Below are positions 35,232 to 42,962 of a DNA stretch of 64,000 bases, one piece after another. The notes under the pieces are model-generated. The model made no database searches and was not told the origin of the DNA. It saw nothing but the letters and a program-made list of their open reading frames with translations. Both the position numbers and the translations under genes were made by a program. The first letter of the stretch is position 1, and each line of letters begins with the position of its first letter. The DNA is from Mucilaginibacter pedocola (GTDB taxonomy: Bacteria > Bacteroidota > Bacteroidia > Sphingobacteriales > Sphingobacteriaceae). The stretch spans positions 682,001 to 746,000 of the forward strand of contig NZ_MBTF01000001.1 of the NCBI RefSeq assembly GCF_002013915.1. Reading direction: 5' to 3'.

Positions 35232-37430
35232 ATGATAGAAGCTAAAAAGTCGCTTTTTGACAATCTGCAAAATTTCTTTGGGTTCGATAACTTCAAGGGT
35301 GAGCAGGAAGCGATAATTACGAACATTTTAGCAGGCAACGACACATTTGTAATTATGCCCACCGGTGGCGGCAAATCTATGTGTTACCAATTGCCTGCAT
35401 TAATGAGCGAAGGCACAGCGATTGTGATCTCTCCGCTTATAGCATTAATGAAAAACCAGGTAGACCAGTTGAGAGCCTTCGGCGGGTCGGACAGCATAGC
35501 ACATTTTTTAAACTCCTCGTTAACAAAAGCAGAAATTTTAAGGGTAAAAGACGATGTACTCAGCGGCAAAACCAAATTGCTGTACGTTGCACCCGAATCA
35601 TTAACCAAGCAGGAAAACGTCGACTTTTTACGCCTTAACCACGTATCATTTGTAGCGGTTGACGAAGCGCACTGTATATCTGAATGGGGGCACGATTTCC
35701 GCCCCGAGTACCGCAAAATACGCCAGGTAATAAGCAATATTGGCGAAGGTATCCCTATCATCGCCTTAACGGCAACGGCAACACCGAAAGTACAGCAGGA
35801 TATCCAAAAGAACCTGCACATGAACAACGCTACGGTTTTTAAATCGTCGTTTAACCGTTCAAACCTGTTTTATGAGGTTCGCGCTAAGCGCACCGCTATA
35901 AAAGAGATCGTAAAATTTGTAAAACAAAACCAGGGTAAATCGGGCATTGTATATTGCCTTAGCCGCAAAAAGGTAGAGGAGGTTGCCGAGGCGCTTAACC
36001 TCAACGGCGTACGTGCCTTGCCATACCATGCAGGCTTAGACCCCAAGGTACGTGCTGATACACAAGATAAATTCCTGATGGAAGATGTGGAAGTTATTGT
36101 AGCTACCATAGCCTTCGGGATGGGTATTGATAAACCCGATGTGCGCTACGTAATACACCACGACATGCCAAAAAGCATGGAAGGTTATTACCAGGAAACC
36201 GGCCGTGCGGGGCGCGATGGTGGCGAAGGCGTTTGCGTTGCTTTTTACAGCGGCAAGGATATTGATAAACTGCAGAAGTTTATGAAGGATAAGCCTGTTG
36301 CCGAGCGCGAAATCGGTACGCAGATACTGAAAGAGGTTATCGATTACGCCGAATCGTCAGTATGCCGCCGTAAACAGCTGCTGCATTATTTTGGCGAGAA
36401 CTTTAACGAAGCAGGCTGCAACTGCATGTGCGATAACTGCGCAGCGCCTAAAACACATTTTGATGCCGAGGCACAGCTGCATAAAGCATTGAGCCTGATA
36501 AAACTCATCGGTGAGAAATTCGACGATTGCCACATCATCAACATCCTGATGGGGAAAGATGATGCTCAGGTTAAAAACTACGAGCACGATAAGCTTACGG
36601 ATTACTTTGGCACAGGTATAGAAGACGGCGAGAACCTTTGGAATTCGCTGATGCGCCAGGCGCTGCTGAACAACTTCCTGTCGAAAGATATCGACCATTA
36701 CGGCCTTCTTCACCTTACCAAAAGTGGCAATGCCTTTATAGAGAACCCATATAGCATCCGTTTCATCCTGAACCGCGAAATGGGCCCAACCGATGATGAC
36801 GAGGCAGAAGACGGCCCCAAACAAGCCGGAGGTGCCTTAGATACCGAATTGCTGCAGATGCTGAAAGACCTGCGCAAGAAGTTGGCCAAGCAAAAGGGTT
36901 TGCCACCGTTCGTGATATTCCAGGATCCGTCGTTAGAGGAGATGTGTACACATTACCCTATCAATAACGAAGAACTGAAACAGATATCGGGTGTGGGTGC
37001 AGGTAAGGCGTTAAAATTTGGTAAGCCGTTTACCGATCTGATACAAAAATATGTTGAGGATAACGATATTGACCGCCCGGTTGATATGGTGATCAAAAGC
37101 GCGGCCAACAAGTCGGCATTGAAGGTATTCATTATCCAAAATATCGACCGTCACCTTAACCTTGACGATATTGCAGCCTCTAAAGGCCTTACTTATGAGG
37201 AGATACTGAAAGAGGTAGAAACGATAGTAAACTCTGGTACTAAATTGAACCTGAATTACTACATCGACGAGATCATAGACGAAGACAAGCAGGAAGAGGT
37301 TTACGATTACTTTAAAACTGCCGAAATAGACTCGATAGACCACGCCTTGATGGACCTTGGCCCGGATGATTACACCCGCGAAGAAGTGCAATTAATGCGC
37401 ATTAAATTCATGTCGGAAGTAGGGAATTAA
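35232..37430 (+). CDS. recQ: ATP-dependent DNA helicase RecQ
   Basis: A 732-residue RecQ. Walker A is 'MPTGGGKSMCYQLPA' (42-56), the DEAH box 'VAVDEAHCISEWGHDFRPEY' (141-160), motif V/VI 'VIVATIAFGMGIDKPDVRYVIHHDMPKSMEGYYQETGRAGRDG'. The RQC zinc cluster is 'CRRKQLLHYFGENFNEAGCNCMCDNC'. An HRDC domain begins at about 'LLQMLKDLRKKLAKQKGLPPFVIFQDPSLEEM'. A further C-terminal helical region ends the protein, as in the longer Bacteroidota RecQ proteins. It acts 3'-5' in recombination and fork repair. A terminator follows at 37462. Confidence 0.96.
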   Translation: MIEAKKSLFDNLQNFFGFDNFKGEQEAIITNILAGNDTFVIMPTGGGKSMCYQLPALMSEGTAIVISPLIALMKNQVDQLRAFGGSDSIAHFLNSSLTKAEILRVKDDVLSGKTKLLYVAPESLTKQENVDFLRLNHVSFVAVDEAHCISEWGHDFRPEYRKIRQVISNIGEGIPIIALTATATPKVQQDIQKNLHMNNATVFKSSFNRSNLFYEVRAKRTAIKEIVKFVKQNQGKSGIVYCLSRKKVEEVAEALNLNGVRALPYHAGLDPKVRADTQDKFLMEDVEVIVATIAFGMGIDKPDVRYVIHHDMPKSMEGYYQETGRAGRDGGEGVCVAFYSGKDIDKLQKFMKDKPVAEREIGTQILKEVIDYAESSVCRRKQLLHYFGENFNEAGCNCMCDNCAAPKTHFDAEAQLHKALSLIKLIGEKFDDCHIINILMGKDDAQVKNYEHDKLTDYFGTGIEDGENLWNSLMRQALLNNFLSKDIDHYGLLHLTKSGNAFIENPYSIRFILNREMGPTDDDEAEDGPKQAGGALDTELLQMLKDLRKKLAKQKGLPPFVIFQDPSLEEMCTHYPINNEELKQISGVGAGKALKFGKPFTDLIQKYVEDNDIDRPVDMVIKSAANKSALKVFIIQNIDRHLNLDDIAASKGLTYEEILKEVETIVNSGTKLNLNYYIDEIIDEDKQEEVYDYFKTAEIDSIDHALMDLGPDDYTREEVQLMRIKFMSEVGN

Positions 37431-37461
37431 GTTGAAGCCCTAAGTCTGAAGCTAAAAGCCT

Positions 37462-37500
37462 AAAGCCCCGACGAGTTGAAACTTGTTGGGGCTTTTCTTT
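37462..37500 (+). terminator. Rho-independent terminator of recQ
   Basis: AAGCCCC (37463-37469) pairs with GGGGCTT (37488-37494), extended by an inner ACGAGTT/ACTTGTT stem, followed by TTTCTTTT. Confidence 0.85.
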
Positions 37501-37604
37501 TGGTTCAAATTTAAGATTTGCCAAGTTGATTTTCTGTCACGGAAAAACCAACTAAAACGCCGTTTTTAATGTTGTAGTACGTTTTTTTGCATTTAGTTTA
37601 AAGC

Positions 37605-37624
37605 ATTTAACATATATGTTAAAT
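37605..37624. promoter_or_regulatory. Perfect 20-bp palindrome upstream of the barrel gene
   Basis: ATTTAACATATATGTTAAAT is perfectly self-complementary and lies 68 bases before the ATG at 37692. A dimeric regulator site is plausible. Confidence 0.45.
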
Positions 37625-37691
37625 ATGCCCATCCTGCGAAATATCGGGTGTTTTTCCCCGTTCAAAGGGCTTAATCTAAACACCAAAAAAC

Positions 37692-38354
37692 ATGAAAAAA
37701 ATCGTCGTAATGGCAGCACTGTTAATCGCTACCCAGTTTGCCAAAGCCCAAACCGAAAAAGGTAACCAAACGCTCGGCCTGAACTTTCAATTTCAGCGCT
37801 CAACAAACACCTCCAGCTACATCGATCCGGTGAGCAACGCGTTTAGCGTACAGGATCAGAAATTCACCAATTTTTACATCGGCCCCATCTACAGCTATTT
37901 TATTGCTGATAATTTAGATTTGGGTGCCTCTGCACAGTACGGTTCAACCCGCAGTACCATAGGGGCACTGGCCGGCGAACAAAAACAAGTTAACGAAGGT
38001 TTTAGCGGTACTGTATTTCTTCGGAAGTATTTTATGTATCAAAACAAATTCGGGTTGCGTGCAGGCCCTTATGCTTTCTACGGGCATTCAAAATCCGACT
38101 TCACACAGTCAAACAATTCGGTGTATGACCAAAAAACTACAGGCAATAGTTATGGCGGAGGGATTAATGCAGAGCTTTTGTTCTATCCTTCAAAACAACT
38201 TGGGGTATCGCTAAGCCTGGCAAATTTGAATTACACCCACTCTGATAGCAAAAATAACAACGGAGCAACAGGCAAGAGCAGTGGCGATTCGTTCAATGCA
38301 TCGTTTATAAACAGTGGGTTGGGCTTATCAGTTTTTTATACAATCGGCCATTAA
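37692..38354 (+). CDS. Outer-membrane beta-barrel protein
   Basis: A 220-residue protein with a signal peptide (MKKIVVMAALLIATQFAKAQ). Alternating strands then read 'QTLGLNFQFQRSTNTSSYIDP', 'FTNFYIGPIYSYFIADNLDLGASAQYGS', 'FLRKYFMYQNKFGLRAGPYAFYGHSKSD' and a last strand 'NSGLGLSVFYTIGH'. This matches the small OmpA/OMP_b-brl-like barrels of Bacteroidota. No ligand can be assigned. It is monocistronic: a 20-bp palindrome upstream and a bidirectional terminator downstream. Confidence 0.88.
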   Translation: MKKIVVMAALLIATQFAKAQTEKGNQTLGLNFQFQRSTNTSSYIDPVSNAFSVQDQKFTNFYIGPIYSYFIADNLDLGASAQYGSTRSTIGALAGEQKQVNEGFSGTVFLRKYFMYQNKFGLRAGPYAFYGHSKSDFTQSNNSVYDQKTTGNSYGGGINAELLFYPSKQLGVSLSLANLNYTHSDSKNNNGATGKSSGDSFNASFINSGLGLSVFYTIGH

Positions 38355-38374
38355 ACATAACAATCAACAAAAAA

Positions 38375-38412
38375 GAAAGCCCGGCTGCTATTTTAGCGCC
38401 GGGCTTTCTTTT
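38375..38412. terminator. Bidirectional terminator
   Basis: GAAAGCCCGGC (38375-38385) and GCCGGGCTTTC (38398-38408) form a perfect 11-bp stem between convergent genes. Confidence 0.9.
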
Positions 38413-38413
38413 G

Positions 38414-39124
38414 CTATTTGTGCGAAGCCTTTAATTTATTAAAGTATTCAACCAGCTTATCTATATTACCTAAGGCATAATGCCCGGCGCGCAGGTGCTC
38501 TACAATTTCGGGCTCATCGCCCATTACCTCGGTCATTACATCTACAAAGTTTTCTTCGGTGAGGTGCTGCATGGTGGCTGTATTTTCGCCGTAGTAATAA
38601 TACATTTTGCCTTTATCTACCTTGCCACTGCCGCCTCCGCCGCCAATGGATACACCCAAACCGCCCCCAATCCCGCCGCCATATCCGCCACCGCCGGTGC
38701 TTAGCCCAACAGCGGGAGAGAAGCGAACTTTACTGCCACCCATGCCACTGCCGCTGCCTGCGCCGCGTGTAGCGTATATTTTGGTTTCCTCGTTTACCAC
38801 CACGCGCACAAAATCAAATTCGTTTTTGGCCCAGGTTTCGTTGCCGGGTGCGTGCGCAACCACAAAACTGTCCTTGCCCACTACGTAACTCTGCAAATCG
38901 CTTGTGCTGAGTTTATAGGGCTCGGCTTTTTCAGCATCCTTAAATTCAATAAAGCCCTCGTTTTTTATGGGGCCGCTGCCGCCGGGATTAGGTATTATAA
39001 AACCATCGTAACGCACGCCTTTCACGTCAATAAAATGTCCTGGAGTCCATTTCTGCGCATGGGCTGCGGGCGCCATCAAACAAAGGCAGCCCGCAAGTAA
39101 AGTGTATCTTTTAATATCAAGCAT
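38414..39124 (-). CDS. Secreted protein of a local three-paralogue family (copy 1), Gly-rich
   Basis: About 236 residues from ATG 39124 (upstream in-frame codons to 39241 lack a signal and are unlikely). A signal peptide (MLDIKRYTLLAGCLCLMAPAAHAQ) precedes 'WTPGHFIDVKGVRYDGFIIPNPGGSGPIKNEGFIEFKDAEKAEPYKLSTSDLQSYVVGKDSFVVA' and 'DFVRVVVNEETKIY'. A strikingly Gly-rich insert (about 150-185) follows, then 'KMYYYYGENTATMQHLTEENFVDVMTEVMGDEPEIVEHLRAGHYALGNIDKLVEYFNKL'. I do not recognise a named domain. The C-terminal helical block is the best conserved part among the copies. The product is periplasmic or surface-exposed; function unknown. Confidence 0.8.
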   Translation of the reverse strand: MLDIKRYTLLAGCLCLMAPAAHAQKWTPGHFIDVKGVRYDGFIIPNPGGSGPIKNEGFIEFKDAEKAEPYKLSTSDLQSYVVGKDSFVVAHAPGNETWAKNEFDFVRVVVNEETKIYATRGAGSGSGMGGSKVRFSPAVGLSTGGGGYGGGIGGGLGVSIGGGGGSGKVDKGKMYYYYGENTATMQHLTEENFVDVMTEVMGDEPEIVEHLRAGHYALGNIDKLVEYFNKLKASHK

Positions 39125-39149
39125 TGTTTTTATATCCTTACAAAGGCTA

Positions 39150-39932
39150 TTAATTGCTCTTTGCTTTTTCTTTGTTAAAATACGCAATAAGCTCTTCAAT
39201 ATTATCCAGCCCAAAGCGATTACCGATGATATAGTCGGCAACTTTTGGGCTGGCCTGCATGGTAGCCTTTATAGCGTCATTAAAATTCTCGTCGGTGATG
39301 TAGGTAAGATCATTTGGCCCGATGCCATAATAATACGATTTTTTGTAATTACTGCCCCTGTTAGTTGGGCCTGTTTTGTATGTGGTAGGGGCTGTAGGTA
39401 CCGTATAGTTTGGCGCATTCTTAACAAGTCCATCTTTGGTTAGGGTGGGGTTTTGTGCTATCGCGCTGTTTGGGTCGGCCCTGTACCCGCCAAGCAGCAG
39501 CCGCGCCGTGTTAGAGATCTTGTGCGTTTTGCCGCTGCCCTTGTAAGACGCGGGCGATCCATCGGCTACGCGTAAGGAATAAAGTTTTACTTCTTCGTTC
39601 ATTACAACCCGTACAAAATCGGTTTGCAGTTTGCTCCATTTGCCCCCGGCAGGGGCTTTAGCCACTACAAAACTATCCTGCCCAACTACGAACGACCGCA
39701 AATCGCTTGTGCTGAGTGGAATAACTTCACCTTTTTCCGAATCTTTAAATTCGATGTACCCTTCGCCTTCGAATGGCCCCTTACCGCCGGGAGAAGAGCG
39801 AATGATACCGGCATATTGCTTCCCCTGCGCATCGGTATAGTGGCCGGGCGCCCAGGTTTGAGCTTTTGTAACCAACGGAATTGACAGGTAGACGATAATT
39901 GCAACAAAGGCAAAGTTTAGGTTCTTTGGCAT
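39150..39932 (-). CDS. Secreted protein of a local three-paralogue family (copy 2)
   Basis: A 260-residue paralogue of the neighbouring gene. After a signal peptide (MPKNLNFAFVAIIVYLSIPLVTKAQ) it reads 'WAPGHYTDAQGKQYAGIIRSSPGGKGPFEGEGYIEFKDSEKGEVIPLSTSDLRSFVVGQDSFVVA' and 'DFVRVVMNEEVKLY', near-identical in pattern to copy 1. The middle has no Gly-rich run; it carries a Thr/Pro/Asn-rich stretch instead. The end is 'KSYYYGIGPNDLTYITDENFNDAIKATMQASPKVADYIIGNRFGLDNIEELIAYFNKEK'. The 25-bp gap to copy 1 and shared strand suggest cotranscription. Function unknown. Confidence 0.82.
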   Translation of the reverse strand: MPKNLNFAFVAIIVYLSIPLVTKAQTWAPGHYTDAQGKQYAGIIRSSPGGKGPFEGEGYIEFKDSEKGEVIPLSTSDLRSFVVGQDSFVVAKAPAGGKWSKLQTDFVRVVMNEEVKLYSLRVADGSPASYKGSGKTHKISNTARLLLGGYRADPNSAIAQNPTLTKDGLVKNAPNYTVPTAPTTYKTGPTNRGSNYKKSYYYGIGPNDLTYITDENFNDAIKATMQASPKVADYIIGNRFGLDNIEELIAYFNKEKAKSN

Positions 39933-39950
39933 ATTAATTAGGTTTAGGTT

Positions 39951-40520
39951 TTATTGCTGAGTATCTGTAGCAGCCCACCACTCTTCGTAATGCACATAAT
40001 AAGATACCAGGTCGGCCATCTCACCAAACGCCCAGTGTTTGTTATTTATTTTCGCCAACACTTTTGGCTTATCTGCCATTAGCTTATTTAAAACCTCAAT
40101 GTAATTCTTCTTGGTGAACTTGGTTAACATATCCGGGTTTGATCCATAATACCATTTATCTTTATAATAGTGTTGATAGATGTTGCTGGTGTCCTTATGT
40201 AAAGCCACGCGGAGAAAAGGTTCGGAACTTAGTGCTTTGTTTTTTGATACTACAAAACTATCAGCTTCTAACGAGAACGACAGGAAGTCGGCTGGCTTAA
40301 GTTTGGTTTTATCAGCACTTTTAGTCGGCTTGTAAAACAATTTATCTCCTCAGTTTTGTATAAGTCCAATGTGTTTTGTGCCGTTCAGGTCTTCATAACT
40401 TCCCGAGACCCATAAAGGGGGCGGTGGGATATTATTAGTAGTAAACCCGAAACTGACATTTTGTGCTTTGGCTGCTATTGTAATACTTAAAATACAAAGC
40501 AAGAGTAGTGTTTTGCGCAT
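39951..40520 (-). pseudogene. Third paralogue, interrupted by an in-frame TGA
   Basis: From ATG 40520 a signal peptide (MRKTLLLLCILSITIAAKAQ) is followed by 'PPPPLWVSGSYEDLNGTKHIGLIQN' and then TGA at 40352-40350. Reading on in the same frame gives 'GDKLFYKPTKSADKTKLKPADFLSFSLEADSFVVSKNKALSSEPFLRVALHKDTSNIY' and a C-terminal block 'KWYYGSNPDMLTKFTKKNYIEVLNKLMADKPKVLAKINNKHWAFGEMADLVSYY', which aligns with copies 1 and 2. So a single nonsense codon splits an otherwise intact gene. The sequence is more diverged than the other two copies. A downstream restart at TTG 40340 would lack a signal peptide. Confidence 0.75.
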
Positions 40521-40559
40521 AAGATTTAGATATTTGGCACTCAAATATAATAGATTTTT

Positions 40560-41564
40560 ATGATGACTGTTGACTTGCGCAGCGATACCGTAACCAAACC
40601 TACCCCCGGTATGCTCGAAGCTATGTGGAGCGCCAAAGTAGGTGACGATGTTTTTGGCGAAGACGAAACTGTAAACGCCCTGGAGGAAAAAGCAGCCGCT
40701 ATGTTTGGTATGGAAGCTGGTATTTACTGCCCATCCGGCACCATGACCAACCAGATAGCCATTAAATGCTTTACCCAACCTTTGGACGAATTGATAGCCG
40801 ACCAAACCGCACACGTTTACCGTTACGAGGGTGGGGGCATTGCGTTTAACTCCGGCGTATCTACCCGTTTGCTCAATGGTTACCGCGGCATCATCACCGC
40901 CGAAATGGTAGAGCCGGAAATAAATGCCGAAAACATTCATTACCCGCGCACCAGCCTGGTGGTTTTAGAGAACACCGTGAACAAGGGCGGCGGTAGCTGC
41001 TATACTTTAGCAGATATAAAACCTATTGCCGATTTATGCTGCGCAAAAGGGCTTAAATTACATTTAGATGGCGCCCGTATATTCAACGCCCTTGCTCATA
41101 CAGGGGATAAGGCGGTTGATTACGGAGCATACTTTAACGGCGTTTCGGTTTGCTTATCTAAAGGATTAGGTGCGCCGGTAGGTTCAGTTTTACTGGCCGA
41201 TAAAGAAACTATTAAGTACGCCCGCCGTATACGCAAAGTTTTAGGCGGAGGCATGCGCCAGGCAGGCTTTTTGGCAGCGGCAGCAATCTACGCGCTCGAC
41301 CACCATGTAGAGCGCTTGAAAATAGACCACAAACACGCGCAAATATTAGCCGAAGAACTGGCAAAAAAAGATTGGGTAACCAATGTATTGCCCGCCGAAA
41401 CCAATATTGTGCTTTTTGATACCTTAGAACCTGCCGAAACAGTATTGGCCAAACTGGAAGCCAAAGGTATTAAAGCAATGAGCACAGGCAGCCATCGCAT
41501 AAGGTTTGTGTTACATTTAGATGTGCATGCCGAGCAGGTGGAGTACGTGGTAGCTTCTTTATAG
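40560..41564 (+). CDS. ltaE: Low-specificity L-threonine aldolase
   Basis: A 334-residue PLP enzyme of fold type I. The start 'MTVDLRSDTVTKPTPGMLEAMWSAKVGDDVFGEDETVNALEEKAA' is the classic LtaE opening. The PLP Lys is Lys201 in 'SVCLSKGLGAPVGS', and 'LHLDGARIFNA' (168-178) holds the Asp that contacts the pyridine nitrogen. It cleaves L-threonine or allo-threonine to glycine and acetaldehyde. Two ATG codons are adjacent (40560, 40563). It is divergent from the secreted paralogue family and followed by a word repeat. Confidence 0.95.
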   Translation: MMTVDLRSDTVTKPTPGMLEAMWSAKVGDDVFGEDETVNALEEKAAAMFGMEAGIYCPSGTMTNQIAIKCFTQPLDELIADQTAHVYRYEGGGIAFNSGVSTRLLNGYRGIITAEMVEPEINAENIHYPRTSLVVLENTVNKGGGSCYTLADIKPIADLCCAKGLKLHLDGARIFNALAHTGDKAVDYGAYFNGVSVCLSKGLGAPVGSVLLADKETIKYARRIRKVLGGGMRQAGFLAAAAIYALDHHVERLKIDHKHAQILAEELAKKDWVTNVLPAETNIVLFDTLEPAETVLAKLEAKGIKAMSTGSHRIRFVLHLDVHAEQVEYVVASL

Positions 41565-41566
41565 TC

Positions 41567-41675
41567 CGAAAGTCGGGGAAGTCCGATAAGTCCGAAAGAT
41601 GGAGGAACTGGTTGTATGCCATACCGATCAATCCTTCGTCTTTCGGACTTATCGGTCTTCAGACTTTCCGACTCC
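41567..41675. repeat. 'Word' inverted repeat built from AGTCCGAAAG/AAGTCCGAT units
   Basis: AAGTCCGATAAGTCCGAAAG (41579-41598) is matched by its reverse complement at 41640-41659 with one mismatch and a roughly 40-base loop. Further outer copies (AGTCCGAAAGTCGG at 41563 and CCGACT at 41669) extend it. It begins on the last base pairs of the aldolase stop region. Confidence 0.85.
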
Positions 41676-41713
41676 AACAAAAACTTATCTTAAAAAGGCG
41701 TGTTCTATCTTTC

Positions 41714-42799
41714 ATGAACCGCCTCTTAAAAAAACTTCAGAAGATAGGCCGCGACCCTAAAGTGACTGCAAAAGCAGTGGGGCTGCGGTATGTATCCGAC
41801 TCGTCGCCGGGTTATACGCGCAAAAAATCGGGCAAAGGCTGGAGTTTTTATAACGCTGATGGAGAACTCGTTAAGGATAAAGCTCTCATAAAACGCTTTA
41901 TGGCTTTAGTGATACCGCCGGCCTATACCAACGTTTGGATATCGCCACATGAGAACGGGCATTTGCAGTTTACCGGCACCGATGCTGCCGGGCGCAAACA
42001 GTACCGCTACCACCCATACTGGAACAAAATACGCAACCAAAGCAAATACCACCGCATGCAAACCTTTGCAGCCCATTTGCCCGCGATACGTGAACAGGTT
42101 GACCATGATCTGGCCCGCCGAAACCTCGGTCATGAAAAAGTAGTAGCCTTGGTTGTACGCCTGATGGAATTAACCAGCATTAGGGTAGGGAACGAATCGT
42201 ACAAGAAGCTGTACGGCTCTTTCGGTTTAACTACTTTGATGAATAAGCACGTAAAGATAGAGGGCACCAAAATAAACTTCGAGTTTAAAGGTAAAAAAGG
42301 TGTGTTCCATAAAGTGGCCCTGCAAAGCCGTAAGCTGGCTAACCTGGTAAAGCAATGCCGCGATATACCGGGGAAAGACCTGTTTCAGTATTATAACGAA
42401 GATGGTACCCGTTGTACTATTGGTTCGGGCGATATTAACGATTACCTGAAAGAGATAACCGGCGAAGATTTTACCGCTAAAGATTTCCGTACCTGGGCAG
42501 GCAGCGTGAGCGCTTTGTATGCCTTTAAGGAAGCGGGCGAGTTCCACAACGTTACCGAATGCCGCAAAAAAATAGTGAGTGTTTTGGATGAAGTAGCCAT
42601 AAACTTAGGTAACACCCGCACGGTTTGTAAAAAGTATTATGTGCACCCAACCGTTATTAAAAGTTACGAGGAGGGTACCATCTTCAAGTACATCAGCGCA
42701 TTGGATGAGAAACAAGATGTAAAATCGGTAGAGCTAAACATTGCCGAGAAAGCCTTGCTAAAATTACTTGAGAACGAGAAGCTTGCCGAAGCGAGTTAA
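41714..42799 (+). CDS. DNA topoisomerase IB (poxvirus-like)
   Basis: About 361 residues from ATG 41714; upstream in-frame codons to 41612 lie inside the word repeat and are not coding. The N-terminal Topo-IB domain has 'GWSFYNADGELVKD...IPPAYTNVWISPHENGHLQFTGTDAAGRKQYRYHPYW'. The catalytic domain has 'LTSIRVGNESYKKLYGSFGLTTL' with its Arg, 'AKDFRTWAGSVSALYAF', and 'TRTVCKKYYVHPTVIKSY' with the nucleophile at about Tyr309. It relaxes supercoils through a 3'-phosphotyrosyl link, without ATP. The length and motifs are complete. It lies alone after the aldolase, same strand. Confidence 0.93.
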   Translation: MNRLLKKLQKIGRDPKVTAKAVGLRYVSDSSPGYTRKKSGKGWSFYNADGELVKDKALIKRFMALVIPPAYTNVWISPHENGHLQFTGTDAAGRKQYRYHPYWNKIRNQSKYHRMQTFAAHLPAIREQVDHDLARRNLGHEKVVALVVRLMELTSIRVGNESYKKLYGSFGLTTLMNKHVKIEGTKINFEFKGKKGVFHKVALQSRKLANLVKQCRDIPGKDLFQYYNEDGTRCTIGSGDINDYLKEITGEDFTAKDFRTWAGSVSALYAFKEAGEFHNVTECRKKIVSVLDEVAINLGNTRTVCKKYYVHPTVIKSYEEGTIFKYISALDEKQDVKSVELNIAEKALLKLLENEKLAEAS

Positions 42800-42918
42800 A
42801 ATGAAGCAAGATCTTACATCGGCACTATTCGACCATCATTCTTGTCTAATATCTCATGTTTCAAATCCAATATCTGGCTTAATGCGTTAAAAAGACACAA
42901 TAAATTTGCTTTAATTCA

Positions 42919-42960
42919 TTTTATTGGTTTAGATTTACTTACCAACTAAAACCAATAAAA
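42919..42960. promoter_or_regulatory. Inverted repeat abutting the start of the Tat-type isomerase gene
   Basis: TTTTATTGGTTTAG (42919-42932) and CTAAAACCAATAAAA (42946-42960) are inverted copies, with one extra base in the right arm. The right arm ends two bases before the ATG at 42963, so a hairpin in RNA would cover the ribosome site. Confidence 0.6.
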
Positions 42961-42962
42961 TT

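Noticed and set aside
40350..40352. TGA as a selenocysteine codon
   Set aside because: The paralogues have no Cys or redox motif at this place, and no SECIS-like hairpin was evident directly after the TGA. A nonsense mutation is simpler.
40350..40940. Long minus-strand ORF overlapping threonine aldolase
   Set aside because: Its N-terminal half is the antisense of ltaE. Only the part after 40520, with a signal peptide, is real, and belongs to the broken paralogue.
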